64,000 bases of DNA from VRUE01 sp963716735 (GTDB lineage Bacteria > Actinomycetota > Thermoleophilia > Solirubrobacterales > 70-9). Shown piece by piece: positions 22,505 through 31,427 of the stretch. Position 1 is the first letter of the stretch; every line of letters starts with the position of its first letter. The position numbers and the translations under genes were made by a program. The notes beneath the pieces are model-generated. The model was not told where the DNA came from, ran no database searches, and saw nothing but the letters and a program-made list of their open reading frames with translations. The stretch is taken from the NCBI GenBank assembly GCA_963716735.1, contig OY970321.1:1178001-1242000 (forward strand), given 5' to 3'.

Positions 22505-25500
22505 CTCGGTCGAGATGCTCGGATCGGCCTGCACCTTGTGCGGCACGATCATGAGGAAGTTGCTCGCCGCGTCGGCGGCCATCTCACCCATCCGCTCGGC
22601 TTCCTCGTCTTGACCGGTTGCCCGCAGCTCATCGGCGTAGTGGCTGAGCAGGTCGTCGACGTCGAGCAGACCCTCGGAGTCCAGGTCCTTGAGCTCTACT
22701 TTTGCACCCTCGCCCAGGCGAGCTTCTATGGCTTGGCGGTCGATGCCGAAAGCGTTATGGCGGACGTAGACGCGGCCACCGGTCATCCCGGCACAGGCCC
22801 AGGGGCCGAGATCACCGAGCACGACGGCGCGGCCCGAGGTCATGTACTCGAAGGCGAAGCCCTTGGCGTTGGCGCGGTCGACGACGCAACCGCGACCGTC
22901 GTCGATCGGCCCCTCCGGCTCGCCGCCCAAGACGACGTCGGCCCCCGAGAGGCGGATACAGAAGCGAGAGTCGGCCGAGCCCTGGACGAAGAGGCGGCCG
23001 CGCTGGGCGCCGTAGGCGAAAGACTTGCCGACCGAGCCGTTGAGGCGCCTCCCCTTCGCCCCCTTCCCCTTCAAAACCGACAAGGTGCCGCCCAGCATCG
23101 CCTTGCCGACGCCATCCTGGGCGCCGCCCTCGACCCGGATCGAGACGCCGTAGGCGTTGAAGGCGCCGAATCCCTGGCCGGCAACCGAGCCGCCGTTGAA
23201 CTCGAGGTCGGCGAGCACGTCTTCGTTTGACTCGGGCCCGTCCTCGAAGATGCGCGAGCGGGCGATCGCGCCCGCCAGCTCGGTGCCGAGCACGCGGTCG
23301 TTGGCGTCGGTCGCGCGCGGGAAGTGGCTGGTGACCGTGTTGCCGGAGCAGACTTCGCCGGCCAGAGCGCCGATCTGAGCTGAGGCCTGCTTGGCCTCCA
23401 TGCGGATCGGCCGGGCGACGACCAGCCCCGCCTCGGCGCGCTCCTCGACGATCTCATCCGCCACCGGCAGGTCGATCGGCTCGAGGTCGAGGAACTCCTC
23501 CAGCGGCGTGATCAGCGGCGCCAGGTCGATCTGGTCGTGGTGGGAGACCTGCTCGAGCAGGTCGTAACGGCCGACCAGGTCCTGGGCCCGGTCGTAGCCG
23601 AGCGAAGCGACGACCTGCTTGACCTCCTCACCCATCGCCTGGAAGAAGCGGGCGCAGCTCTCGGCGGCGACGTCGACCTCCTGCGGGGTGAACTTCTTCA
23701 GGCCGTGGTCCTGGGCCTGCTCGACCGTCTCGATCTGGGTGGCGATGCCGACGTGGCAGGTGTCGAGCTGGCAGCCGCGGCAGATCGTGCAGCCGAGGCT
23801 GACCATCGCCAGGGTGCCGAAGCCGACCCGATTGGCGCCGAGGCAGTGCAGCTTGACGACGTCGTGACCGGTGCGGTAGCCGCCGTCGGCCCAGATCTCC
23901 ACCCGGTTGCGCAGGCCGGCCTCCATCAGCGCCCGGTGCACGGCGCGGGTACCGATGTCCGACGGCAGGCCGACGTGGCGCAGCGCGTGCTGGCGAGCGG
24001 CACCGGTGCCCCCCTCGAAGCCCGAGAGGGTGATGATGTCCGCGCCCGCCTTGGCGATGCCAAGGCCGATCGTGCCGATGTTCGGCACCACCGGAACCTT
24101 GACCGAGACGCGCACGTCGGGGTTGACCGTCTTCAACTCGTCGATCAACTCGGCGAGGTCCTCGATCGAGTAGAGGTCGTGGTTGTTGGAGGGCGAGATC
24201 AGGTCGGTGCCGGGGGCCGCGTTACGGGCGGCGGCGACCTTCTCGGAGACCTTCTTGCCGGGCAGGTGGCCGCCCTCACCGGGCTTGGCCCCCTGTCCGA
24301 TCTTGATCTCGGCCAGGTAGGAGGAGTTGAGCATCTCCGCCGAGACGCCGAAGCGGCCCGAGGCGACCTGCTGGCCGCGCCACTTGCGGTAGTGGCCGTA
24401 CATGTCGCGGATCTCGCCACCCTCGCCGTTGACGCAGAGGACGTTGATCGACTTCGCCGCCTCTGCATAGGCGCGGAAGGCGGGCTCGGACTGCGAGCCG
24501 AAGCTCATTGAGGAGATCACCACCGGGTAGTCGTGGTGGCCGATGCCGGCGTCGACGACCGATGCGTCCGGCAGGGGCTCTCTATCGCCCACGAGGCCCA
24601 TGATGTGGCGCATCGAGATCGGGCTCTGCGCCTCCAGGTCGCGCACCTTCTCGGAATATTCCGCGTAGGAGCCCGAGCCGTTGGCGGTGGCGATCGCCGC
24701 CTTGTAGACCTTGGGGTAGAAGCGGAACGTCTTCGCCGGTTTGGCCCCCTCGTCGCCGCAGAGGATCCGCGCCCGCTCGTTGCTGCTCTCGTCGAGGCCG
24801 TCGAAACCAATGCCCGCCTTCTCGGAGGCGGCGAAGGCCTCGGTCTGGAAGATCTCGGCAAGCTCGGGTCGCACGCCGATCGAGGAGAACTGACGGGCGT
24901 AGCCGCGCACCTCGTGGATCCCGATCGTCGAGATCACTTTCTCCATCCCCTTGGCCAGCGCGGCGCAGAGGTTGCCGATGTCCTTGCGGTAGTCCTCGAC
25001 GCAGATGACCTCGACCATCGTGTAGGGGCAGACGCCGTTGGCACCGAGGCCGAGGGCCAGCATCGTGTCGTGGACGTTGCGGATCGCCGCCGAGCGCAGG
25101 ACGATGCCGCAGCGCCGCCGCAGGTTCTCCTCCCCAGGCTCGACCCGGAACTGCTTCAGCGCCTGGTCGACGGCCGAGGTGGCGAGGTGGGGATCGAGGT
25201 AGCGCCGCTCGGCGTCGTAGACCGTGCGGTCGGTCAGCACCAGCAGCTCGGCGCCGTCGCGGACCTTCTTTGCTGCCTCCTGTTTGATCCGCTCGATCGC
25301 GCCGCGGGTCGTCTCGGACTCCAGCAGCGAGATGTCGACGGCGCCGGCGCGGCCGCGGAACTCCTCCCAGAGGTCCTCGAGCAGGTAGGTCTGATGCTCG
25401 CGAGCGATCTGGCGGTAGGTCTTGTCGGAGAGCGGCGCCAGGCCGTGATGGCCGCCGAGGATCACCGGGAAGGAGGTCTCGACGGTGCCCGTGTCCTCGC

Positions 25501-27178
25501 CGGCGCCATCGATCGAGGGGCGGCGACCGAAGACCGATCGGGTGGAGAAATGCTCCATCTCACGCTCGCGGTCGATCGCCGGGTTGGTGACAACGGCAAC
25601 GGTCTCCTTGAAGTAGTCAGCGAGGTTCTGGCGCTCCGGCGATAGCGCCGCCAGCGGCCCGTCGTAGCCGAGCGAACCCACCGGCTCGGCCCCGTTGGAG
25701 GCCATCTGCTGGACCAGTTTGACGTCGTCGCGCTGCCAGCCGAAGCCGGCGAGGATGCGGTCGTCGACTTTGACCGGCTCTTCGGGGCCGGCGCCGGAGT
25801 AACCGGGCACGTCGGCGCCCTCGAGCGGACCGCCGGTCTCCAGCGCGCGGTCATAGGGAGCGACCTCCTCGGCGCCGTTGCGGGCCAGCCAGCGGTCACG
25901 GACGATGCGCAGCATCTCGTCGTGGGCATGCAGGGTCGAGCGCCGCGCCTCGCGGTCGATCGCGACCATCGCCTTCTCGCCGGGGGCGAGGGGCTTCGGC
26001 TCGGAGACCATCTCGCTGACCGCGACGACCCCCGGCTCGGAGCTGAAGACGAAGTCCTCACCGGTCTCCATCTGCCAGAGCGGGCGCAGGCCGAGCGCGT
26101 CGGCGGAGAAGACGCACTCGTCGCTGTGGCGGGCGATCAGCGCCACCGGCCCCTGGGCGAAGGGGCCCATCGCCTGACGCAGGTACATGTAGAAGCGGTG
26201 CAGATCCTCGGGCAGGGCGCGGATCTCGTTGACGATCGGCGGCACGACCATCTCCATCGCCTCGGCGAGGCTGAGCCCATCGCGATTGACCAGGGTTGCG
26301 ATCGTCTGGTTGAGGTCCTGGGAGTCCGAGGAGCCGGGCTGGATCGGGACGCCGAGCATTCGCGCCTCCTGGCGCAGCTGTTCGACCGTGTTGATCTCGC
26401 CGTTGTGGCCGAGGACCGAGAAGGGCTGCACCCGCTTGAAGGAAGGCCAGGTGTTGGTCGAGTAGCGATTGTGACCGAAGCAGCCGATCGTCTCGAAGCG
26501 CTCGTCGCGCAGATCGGGGTAGTACTCGCCGAGGATGTTCGGCGCGCCCATCACCTTGTAGACGCAGATCGTCGCCGAGATCGAGGGAATGTGGACGCCG
26601 AGCTCACGCTCGAGCTCGATCAGAAGGTCGAAGAGGACACGGTCGCGGTGGGTAGCGTCGGCGACGAGGCCGGCGATCTGCCAGAAGTGCGGCTCCTCCT
26701 CGCGCGCGGTCGGACCGAGCGCGGGCGAGTCGACGACGCCGATCCGCTCGGCAAGGATGCGGAAGCCCCCCCGCCCGAGCAACTCGCGGGCGTCGTGCTG
26801 GACCCGCTCGAGGTCCTGCGAGCGTTCGATGAAGACGTGGGCGACCGCGAAGGCATCGTCGAGGGTCAGCGAGGGGTCGTGGCCGCCGCTGCGGACCTCC
26901 TCGGCCCAGATCTTGCGCGGGATGTCGAGCAGGAGCCCGCAACCGTCCCCCTCACCGTCGACGTTGCCGGCGCGGTGGAGCATCTTCTGCAGCGCCGGGA
27001 TCGCGCGTTCGATCGGTTCGTGGCTCGGCGTCGCGTCCTTGCGCACCGAGGCATAGATAGCGCAGGCGTCCTTGTCCTCGACGCTTGGCGGCGAAACCAG
27101 CGGCCGGTAGGCACGCTCTGGCGAGTAGCGGACGGGGCCGCCCTCTCCGTGAAGCTCACGGGACTGGGTATCCGACAT
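22502..27178 (-). CDS. gltB: Glutamate synthase large subunit
   Basis: A 1558-residue protein with all GltB domains: a 38-residue propeptide, the class II amidotransferase beginning at C39 (DACAIYAS; family members are cleaved so that Cys is N-terminal), a central linking domain, the FMN-binding synthase barrel (SGFEGGTGAARQHALRHVGL; EIWADGGYRTGHDVVKLHCL), the 3Fe-4S cysteines in CTICRGCQLDTCHVGIATQ, and the C-terminal GXGXG beta-helix. It makes glutamate from 2-oxoglutarate and glutamine. No gltD small subunit is adjacent. The DACAIYAS start differs from the usual DACGxG. Confidence 0.93.
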   Translation of the reverse strand: MSDTQSRELHGEGGPVRYSPERAYRPLVSPPSVEDKDACAIYASVRKDATPSHEPIERAIPALQKMLHRAGNVDGEGDGCGLLLDIPRKIWAEEVRSGGHDPSLTLDDAFAVAHVFIERSQDLERVQHDARELLGRGGFRILAERIGVVDSPALGPTAREEEPHFWQIAGLVADATHRDRVLFDLLIELERELGVHIPSISATICVYKVMGAPNILGEYYPDLRDERFETIGCFGHNRYSTNTWPSFKRVQPFSVLGHNGEINTVEQLRQEARMLGVPIQPGSSDSQDLNQTIATLVNRDGLSLAEAMEMVVPPIVNEIRALPEDLHRFYMYLRQAMGPFAQGPVALIARHSDECVFSADALGLRPLWQMETGEDFVFSSEPGVVAVSEMVSEPKPLAPGEKAMVAIDREARRSTLHAHDEMLRIVRDRWLARNGAEEVAPYDRALETGGPLEGADVPGYSGAGPEEPVKVDDRILAGFGWQRDDVKLVQQMASNGAEPVGSLGYDGPLAALSPERQNLADYFKETVAVVTNPAIDREREMEHFSTRSVFGRRPSIDGAGEDTGTVETSFPVILGGHHGLAPLSDKTYRQIAREHQTYLLEDLWEEFRGRAGAVDISLLESETTRGAIERIKQEAAKKVRDGAELLVLTDRTVYDAERRYLDPHLATSAVDQALKQFRVEPGEENLRRRCGIVLRSAAIRNVHDTMLALGLGANGVCPYTMVEVICVEDYRKDIGNLCAALAKGMEKVISTIGIHEVRGYARQFSSIGVRPELAEIFQTEAFAASEKAGIGFDGLDESSNERARILCGDEGAKPAKTFRFYPKVYKAAIATANGSGSYAEYSEKVRDLEAQSPISMRHIMGLVGDREPLPDASVVDAGIGHHDYPVVISSMSFGSQSEPAFRAYAEAAKSINVLCVNGEGGEIRDMYGHYRKWRGQQVASGRFGVSAEMLNSSYLAEIKIGQGAKPGEGGHLPGKKVSEKVAAARNAAPGTDLISPSNNHDLYSIEDLAELIDELKTVNPDVRVSVKVPVVPNIGTIGLGIAKAGADIITLSGFEGGTGAARQHALRHVGLPSDIGTRAVHRALMEAGLRNRVEIWADGGYRTGHDVVKLHCLGANRVGFGTLAMVSLGCTICRGCQLDTCHVGIATQIETVEQAQDHGLKKFTPQEVDVAAESCARFFQAMGEEVKQVVASLGYDRAQDLVGRYDLLEQVSHHDQIDLAPLITPLEEFLDLEPIDLPVADEIVEERAEAGLVVARPIRMEAKQASAQIGALAGEVCSGNTVTSHFPRATDANDRVLGTELAGAIARSRIFEDGPESNEDVLADLEFNGGSVAGQGFGAFNAYGVSIRVEGGAQDGVGKAMLGGTLSVLKGKGAKGRRLNGSVGKSFAYGAQRGRLFVQGSADSRFCIRLSGADVVLGGEPEGPIDDGRGCVVDRANAKGFAFEYMTSGRAVVLGDLGPWACAGMTGGRVYVRHNAFGIDRQAIEARLGEGAKVELKDLDSEGLLDVDDLLSHYADELRATGQDEEAERMGEMAADAASNFLMIVPHKVQADPSISTE

Positions 27179-27240
27179 CTTGACCTCCCGGTTTCCGCGC
27201 CTTCTTCGAGCGGGCGAGCGACGGGTTGACGAGTTTCCGG

Positions 27241-27270
27241 ATTATAGGGACGGTAGGTCCGGTGATCCAA
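27241..27270 (-). promoter_or_regulatory. Sigma-70-type promoter of gltB
   Basis: On the minus strand TTGGAT (27265-27270) and a perfect TATAAT (27241-27246) are separated by 18 nt, about 60 nt upstream of the gltB start. This is an unusually good match for a GC-rich genome. Confidence 0.6.
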
Positions 27271-27285
27271 CGAAAGCCGCATTTA

Positions 27286-27299
27286 CCCGCATATGCGGG
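27286..27299. promoter_or_regulatory. 14-bp palindrome CCCGCATATGCGGG upstream of gltB promoter
   Basis: A perfect palindrome lies 15 nt upstream of the gltB -35 box, the usual place for an activator. It may be a nitrogen-regulation site. It also lies about 20 nt past the cupin stop, so a terminator role is possible. Confidence 0.45.
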
Positions 27300-27317
27300 G
27301 CAAACGTGACGCTCGTC

Positions 27318-27692
27318 TCAGCCCCAGCTCATCGGCTCGTAGCCACCGCCGGGCTGGACGCCGATCAGGAGCGCCGTGACCGGCGCATCGGAGCGGTTGA
27401 GGATCGTGCGACTCGCGGGCGGCTCGATCGAGACGAAGGTGCCGGCCGGGGCCGGATGGTCCTCACCCTCGAGGCGCATCGTCGCCTCACCATCGAGCAC
27501 GATGTAGAGCTCGACCTGGCCGCTCTGGGCCTCGTCGTGCTCGGGCATCTCCCCTCCTGGCGCGATCTCGACCAGGTTGAAGCCGAAGGCCGAGGTGCCC
27601 AGCGCTTTGCGCGCCAGCTTCCAGGTGCAGTCCCCCGACCCCTCCATCGCCTCGAACTCGTCGCGATGCTTGATCGTGTAGCCGTCACCCAT
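27318..27692 (-). CDS. Cupin-domain protein
   Basis: A 124-residue single cupin barrel. Cupin motif 1 is seen around GEMPEHDEAQSGQVELYIVL (H and E ligands plus the GQVELYIVLDG turn) and motif 2 around FVSIEPPASRTILNRSDAP, where the usual His is absent. It may bind a metal weakly or act as an isomerase or sensor. It follows the PD40 protein gene by 15 nt on the same strand. Confidence 0.85.
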   Translation of the reverse strand: MGDGYTIKHRDEFEAMEGSGDCTWKLARKALGTSAFGFNLVEIAPGGEMPEHDEAQSGQVELYIVLDGEATMRLEGEDHPAPAGTFVSIEPPASRTILNRSDAPVTALLIGVQPGGGYEPMSWG

Positions 27693-27707
27693 CTCGATGC
27701 CTCGCGC

Positions 27708-28760
27708 TCAGCGGCTCCAGCCGGGTTCGAAGGCGTTCTTGGCCAGCACCTTCGGCTTGCCGCCGCCGTAGGGAATGGTCGCGACGTTGTGGCCTGGGCC
27801 CGGCTCGAAGCCACCGGTGGCGCCGAGGACGAGCTTGCCGTCGGCGGAGAGCGCGGCGCCGGCGAAGCCCTGCTCAGTGGCTTCGACGAGGGGGCGCTGG
27901 GCGCCCGTCCGCGGATTGACCGTGACCGCGTAGCTCGTGTCCTGGCCGTTGAACTGGGCCAGCAGGCGCTTGCCGTTGGCGGACCACTGCGTCGGGTACA
28001 GGCCCTGAAGGAGCGGCCCGACATTGGTGTGGGTCAGGCGCTTTACCTGCTTCCCGGCGGGATTCATCAGATAGAGCTCGTTCTTGGGGCCGTACTTACG
28101 CTGCTTGGCGCCGAGCTGCTTGACGAAGACGACCTTGCCGTTCGGACCCCAGAGCGGGTTGGTCGAGCGGTTGTCCTGGGTGAGCCGAACGGGCGGTACG
28201 TAACGAACCGGCTGGCCAATCGGGATTTCGAAGCGGTAGACGTCGCTGCGGGGCGGAAAGTCTTCGCTCGCCGCCCTGCCGTACACCACCTGCCCACCAT
28301 CCGGCGCAAAGCTGACCCCCGAGAAGAAGCCGCTCGCGATCGTCAGCTGGGTGCCGGTGACCACGTCGATCAGGACGAGGCGCTTGGCCCCGAGTTCGGG
28401 CCCAAGAACGGCGGCGATCGAAGCCGAATCCGGCGACCAGACGAAGCTGGACGTTTCGCGCCAACCGACGGCCAGCCGGCTCACCGGCGCGCTGCCGTCC
28501 GCGGGCACCAGCATCAGCTCGGGTTGGGACGAGCGGCCTTTGCCCTGATGAAGAAAGGCGACGATCTCTCCGTTCGGAGAGATCCGCGGATTGGATCCCG
28601 CCGCGAGCGTCCGCGCCCCCGAGCCGTCGTCCGCCGCCGACCAGACGCTGGGGTTGAACGGGCTGCGGGAAAAGACAAGCGTCGCCTGCGCCATCGCCGG
28701 GACGGCGAGGAGCATGATCAGCAACGCGAACGCGAGAACCCATCGAGGTCTGACCGGCAC
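27708..28760 (-). CDS. Exported TolB-like PD40 beta-propeller protein
   Basis: A 350-residue protein with a Sec signal peptide (VLAFALLIMLLAVPAMAQAT, cleavage after AxA) and WD40-like PD40 repeats such as GSNPRISPNGEIVAFLHQGK, SFVWSPDSASIAAVL, SFAPDGGQVVYGRAAS and TNPLWGPNGKVVFVKQ. The mature protein should fold as a six-bladed propeller outside the cytoplasm, serving as a scaffold or binding domain. The binding partner is unknown. Two further PD40 proteins occur at the right end of the window. Confidence 0.85.
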   Translation of the reverse strand: MPVRPRWVLAFALLIMLLAVPAMAQATLVFSRSPFNPSVWSAADDGSGARTLAAGSNPRISPNGEIVAFLHQGKGRSSQPELMLVPADGSAPVSRLAVGWRETSSFVWSPDSASIAAVLGPELGAKRLVLIDVVTGTQLTIASGFFSGVSFAPDGGQVVYGRAASEDFPPRSDVYRFEIPIGQPVRYVPPVRLTQDNRSTNPLWGPNGKVVFVKQLGAKQRKYGPKNELYLMNPAGKQVKRLTHTNVGPLLQGLYPTQWSANGKRLLAQFNGQDTSYAVTVNPRTGAQRPLVEATEQGFAGAALSADGKLVLGATGGFEPGPGHNVATIPYGGGKPKVLAKNAFEPGWSR

Positions 28761-28824
28761 ACCGCGATGTTAGTTGCGCCTGCGGCGGCGCCAACCGACG
28801 AGGCGGGATCCTCCGGGTGGCTCG

Positions 28825-28998
28825 TCAGGCAGCCACTCGTGCGGCCACTTCGACCTCGACAACCCGATCGGGAGCTGCGAGGGTGGCGAACCCGACCTGG
28901 CAGTAGGTGTCGTGGACAGAGTCCTGATGTTCGAAGAAATCAAACCGAATCAGATCTATCGAGAGGGCATTGGCCTCGCTGTCGTAGTCGGCTCGCAT
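28825..28998 (-). CDS. DUF2283-like small protein
   Basis: A 57-residue protein from ATG 28998 preceded by AAAGGAG. MRADYDSEANALSIDLIRFD is the opening typical of DUF2283 (short proteins with a Y/D-x-E-x-DALYI motif), followed by DDTYCQVGF-like strand residues (here HDTYCQVGFATLAAPDR). The start overlaps the stop of the upstream 35-codon gene by one base (TGATG), implying coupled translation. DUF2283 genes are often paired with DUF4258 genes in toxin-antitoxin-like couples. Confidence 0.7.
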   Translation of the reverse strand: MRADYDSEANALSIDLIRFDFFEHQDSVHDTYCQVGFATLAAPDRVVEVEVAARVAA

Positions 28999-29105
28999 CA
29001 ATTTCTCCTTTCGTGGATTGTGACAATCAGATCGGGCTCGTCAAGCGCAACTACCACGCGCACGCGGACACCCCCGATCTCACCGGTATATCTCGGCCTT
29101 CCCAA
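28998..29105 (-). CDS. Truncated DUF4258-like small protein
   Basis: A 35-codon frame from TTG 29105 (GGGGGAG upstream) reads MGRPRYTGEIGGVRVRVVVA and then LDEPDLIVTIHERRN. This resembles the last third of DUF4258 proteins (a beta-hairpin plus the VxTxHERxN end), which commonly precede DUF2283 genes. The N-terminal helical half is absent: the codons immediately upstream are the stop of the membrane-protein gene in the same frame. It is probably a remnant still coupled to the DUF2283-like gene. Confidence 0.5.
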   Translation of the reverse strand: MGRPRYTGEIGGVRVRVVVALDEPDLIVTIHERRN

Positions 29106-29120
29106 GCAAAACTCTCCCCC

Positions 29121-29495
29121 TCAGGGGCCGACGATGGCAGCGGCGACCAAGCCGCCGCTGACGCCGAGGAACGAGACGACCGCCAGCACCTGGTACCAGG
29201 GTCGTTTCTCGACCTCGGGGTCGAAAGCAAGGGGAACGAAGAGGAAGGGGTTGACCAGCGTGCCGAAGACGAGCGCGACCGCGACCACCGTCGGCAGGTC
29301 GGGGACGGCAAGGCCGACCCCAATCAGGATCAGACCCATCATCACGTAGTCGAGGTGGACCTGGCGGATCCGCTGTGGAGCGACGATCCCGATCCGGGTC
29401 AGCCACTCGCGCTTCTCCTCGCGGATCACCATCGCCCAGCCGAGCAGGCCGCCGAGGGCCAGCTCGATCAGGCCGATCTGGATCACCCAGTCCAC
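29121..29495 (-). CDS. Four-helix membrane protein of unknown function
   Basis: A 124-residue protein; the start is set at GTG 29495 (MDWVIQIGLIELALGGLLGW), just after the thrB stop, since the upstream extension is antisense-like and overlaps thrB. Membrane segments: IGLIELALGGLLGWAMVI, YVMMGLILIGVGLAV, PTVVAVALVFGTLVNPFLFV and YQVLAVVSFLGVSGGLVAAA. I recognise no named family. It is likely the last full-length gene of the lysA-hom-thrC-thrB transcription unit. Confidence 0.6.
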   Translation of the reverse strand: MDWVIQIGLIELALGGLLGWAMVIREEKREWLTRIGIVAPQRIRQVHLDYVMMGLILIGVGLAVPDLPTVVAVALVFGTLVNPFLFVPLAFDPEVEKRPWYQVLAVVSFLGVSGGLVAAAIVGP

Positions 29496-29511
29496 TGGTC
29501 GACCATCTAAA

Positions 29512-30393
29512 TCAGAGCTCGGGGACGTCGGCGCCCTGGTCGGTGAAGGGGATGCGGTGGATTTCGGCCCAGTCCCCGCAACGGCGCTCCAATTCGTCGT
29601 TGACCTTGCCGGCTTCGTCCCAGGTGGTCCAGACCAGAACGGTGGGCCCGGCGCCTGAGATGGTCGCACCGAGGGCGCCGATCTCGCGGGCGCCTTCGAC
29701 CAGCTCCATCGAGCGGGGATAGAGGCCACGGCGGCGGCCCTGGTGGATGTTGTCCTTGAGGCTGGCGGCGATCAGGCTGAGGTCACCCCGATAGAGACCG
29801 AGGGTCAGGCGGGCGGCGGAGAAGATGTTGCCGAGCGCATCGCCGAGCGGGATCTCCTCCGGGATCGCCTCGCGCGCCTGCTTGGTCGGAACGTCCTCCT
29901 CGCGGGGGATGACGAGGATGCCCTCGAGGCCGTCGGGCGGGGGGAACCGCGACGCGTCCGGCGGCCCGTCGCCGGGATCGCAGATGACGAAGCCGCCGAA
30001 GATCGCGGCAGCGACGTTGTCGGGGTGGCCCTCGAGCTCGGTCCCCCGCGCCAGCAGCTCCTCCTCGGTGAGGGCTAGCTCGTAGAGGTGATCGACAGCC
30101 ACCAGACCGGCGACGATCGCGGCCGCACTGGAGCCCAGCCCGCGGCCGAGCGGAATGGTCTCCTTGAGACGGAAAGCGATCCCGTCGGCGGAATGGAGGC
30201 TCTCGAACGCCCTGACGATCAGGTTGTCGCGCCCGGTCGGTACGTCGAGGCCGGCCGGATCGAAAGAGAACTCACCGGTCTCCTCGACTTCCAGCTCGAG
30301 GAAGAGGTCGAGCGCGGCGGCCATAACGTCGTAACCGGGGCCGAGGTTGGCCGAGGAGGCGGGCACACGGACTAACCGGCGGCGGGCGGTCAA
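29512..30393 (-). CDS. thrB: Homoserine kinase
   Basis: A 293-residue GHMP kinase starting at TTG 30393, which overlaps the thrC stop (TTGA). The GHMP signature IPLGRGLGSSAAAIVAGLVA binds the ATP phosphates; VRVPASSANLGPGYDVMAAA is the N-terminal ThrB motif; GHPDNVAAAIFGGFVI and ATISGAGPTVLVWTT are motifs 2 and 3. It phosphorylates homoserine for threonine synthesis. It sits in the operon lysA-hom-thrC-thrB. Confidence 0.95.
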   Translation of the reverse strand: MTARRRLVRVPASSANLGPGYDVMAAALDLFLELEVEETGEFSFDPAGLDVPTGRDNLIVRAFESLHSADGIAFRLKETIPLGRGLGSSAAAIVAGLVAVDHLYELALTEEELLARGTELEGHPDNVAAAIFGGFVICDPGDGPPDASRFPPPDGLEGILVIPREEDVPTKQAREAIPEEIPLGDALGNIFSAARLTLGLYRGDLSLIAASLKDNIHQGRRRGLYPRSMELVEGAREIGALGATISGAGPTVLVWTTWDEAGKVNDELERRCGDWAEIHRIPFTDQGADVPEL

Positions 30394-31427
30394 TCGAACA
30401 CCGCCCGCTCGACGGCGCTGAGGTCGTTTTCGCAATTGATCACCGCGGGCGCTTTGGACAGCGCCGTGTCGGGGTCCTTGAGGCCGTGCCCGGTGAGGAC
30501 GCAGACGACCGACTCGGGCGGCGCACCGCCCTCCACCACCGGCAGGCCGTGGGCGAGCAGGCCGGCGACCGAAGCCGCCGAAGCCGGCTCGCAGAAGACC
30601 CCCTCGCTTACCGCCAGCCACCGATACGTGTCGAGAATCTGCTCGTCGGAGACCGCCGCCACTCGACCGCGCGAAGCGGTGAAGGCGGCCATCGCCTCCT
30701 CCCAGCGCGCCGGGTTGCCGATCCTGATCGCCGAAGCGACGGTCTCCGGCTTGGCGACCGGAGCGCCGCTGACGAGCGGGGCGGCGCCTTCGGCCTGGAA
30801 GCCGTAGACGATCGGGGCGACGCCGAGCTCTTCGAACCCGCGCCAGTAGGCGGTCACGTTGCCGGCGTTGCCAACCGGGATCGCCAGCGCCCCGGGCGCT
30901 TCGCCGAGCTCCTCGACCACCTCGAACGCGGCGGTCTTCTGACCCTCGATCCGGAAGGGGTTGACCGAGTTGACCAGCTCGATCGGGTGCTTGTCGGCCA
31001 GTTTTCGCACGATCTGCAGCGCCTCGTCGAAGTTCCCCTGCAGGGCGACCACACGGGCACCGTGCATCAAAGCCTGCGCCAGCTTGCCGATCGCGATCTT
31101 GCCCTCGGGGACTATCACCGCGCCGCGCATGCCCGCCCGGGCCGCGTAGGCGGCCGCGCTGGCGGCGGTGTTTCCGGTCGAGGCGCAGATCACCGCCTCC
31201 GCCCCCCGCCCCTTGGCCCGTGAGACGGCGACCGTCATCCCCCGGTCCTTGAAAGACCCGGTCGGGTTGGCCCCCTCGAACTTGAGGTAGGCCCGCACCT
31301 CGAGCCGCTCGGAAAGCCGCGGCGCCTCGATCAGCGGCGTCGATCCCTCGTTGAGAGAGACGACCGGATCCCCGTCCTCCAGCGGCAGCTGCTCCCTGTA
31401 TCTCTCGATCAGGGGCAGAGGACTCAA
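30390..31427 (-). CDS. thrC: Threonine synthase
   Basis: A 345-residue fold-type II PLP enzyme. The PLP lysine is in FEGANPTGSFKDRGMTVAVS, the phosphate-binding Gly loop is VGNAGNVTAYWRGF, and AVICASTGNTAASAAAYAAR is conserved in threonine synthases. It converts O-phosphohomoserine to threonine. It overlaps hom by 4 nt (ATGA) and thrB by 4 nt, so the genes are translationally linked. Confidence 0.96.
   Translation of the reverse strand: MSPLPLIERYREQLPLEDGDPVVSLNEGSTPLIEAPRLSERLEVRAYLKFEGANPTGSFKDRGMTVAVSRAKGRGAEAVICASTGNTAASAAAYAARAGMRGAVIVPEGKIAIGKLAQALMHGARVVALQGNFDEALQIVRKLADKHPIELVNSVNPFRIEGQKTAAFEVVEELGEAPGALAIPVGNAGNVTAYWRGFEELGVAPIVYGFQAEGAAPLVSGAPVAKPETVASAIRIGNPARWEEAMAAFTASRGRVAAVSDEQILDTYRWLAVSEGVFCEPASAASVAGLLAHGLPVVEGGAPPESVVCVLTGHGLKDPDTALSKAPAVINCENDLSAVERAVFD

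Noticed and set aside
25922..27229. Long plus-strand frame antisense to gltB
   Set aside because: Composition and periodicity follow gltB on the other strand; no domain or ribosome binding site is recognisable.
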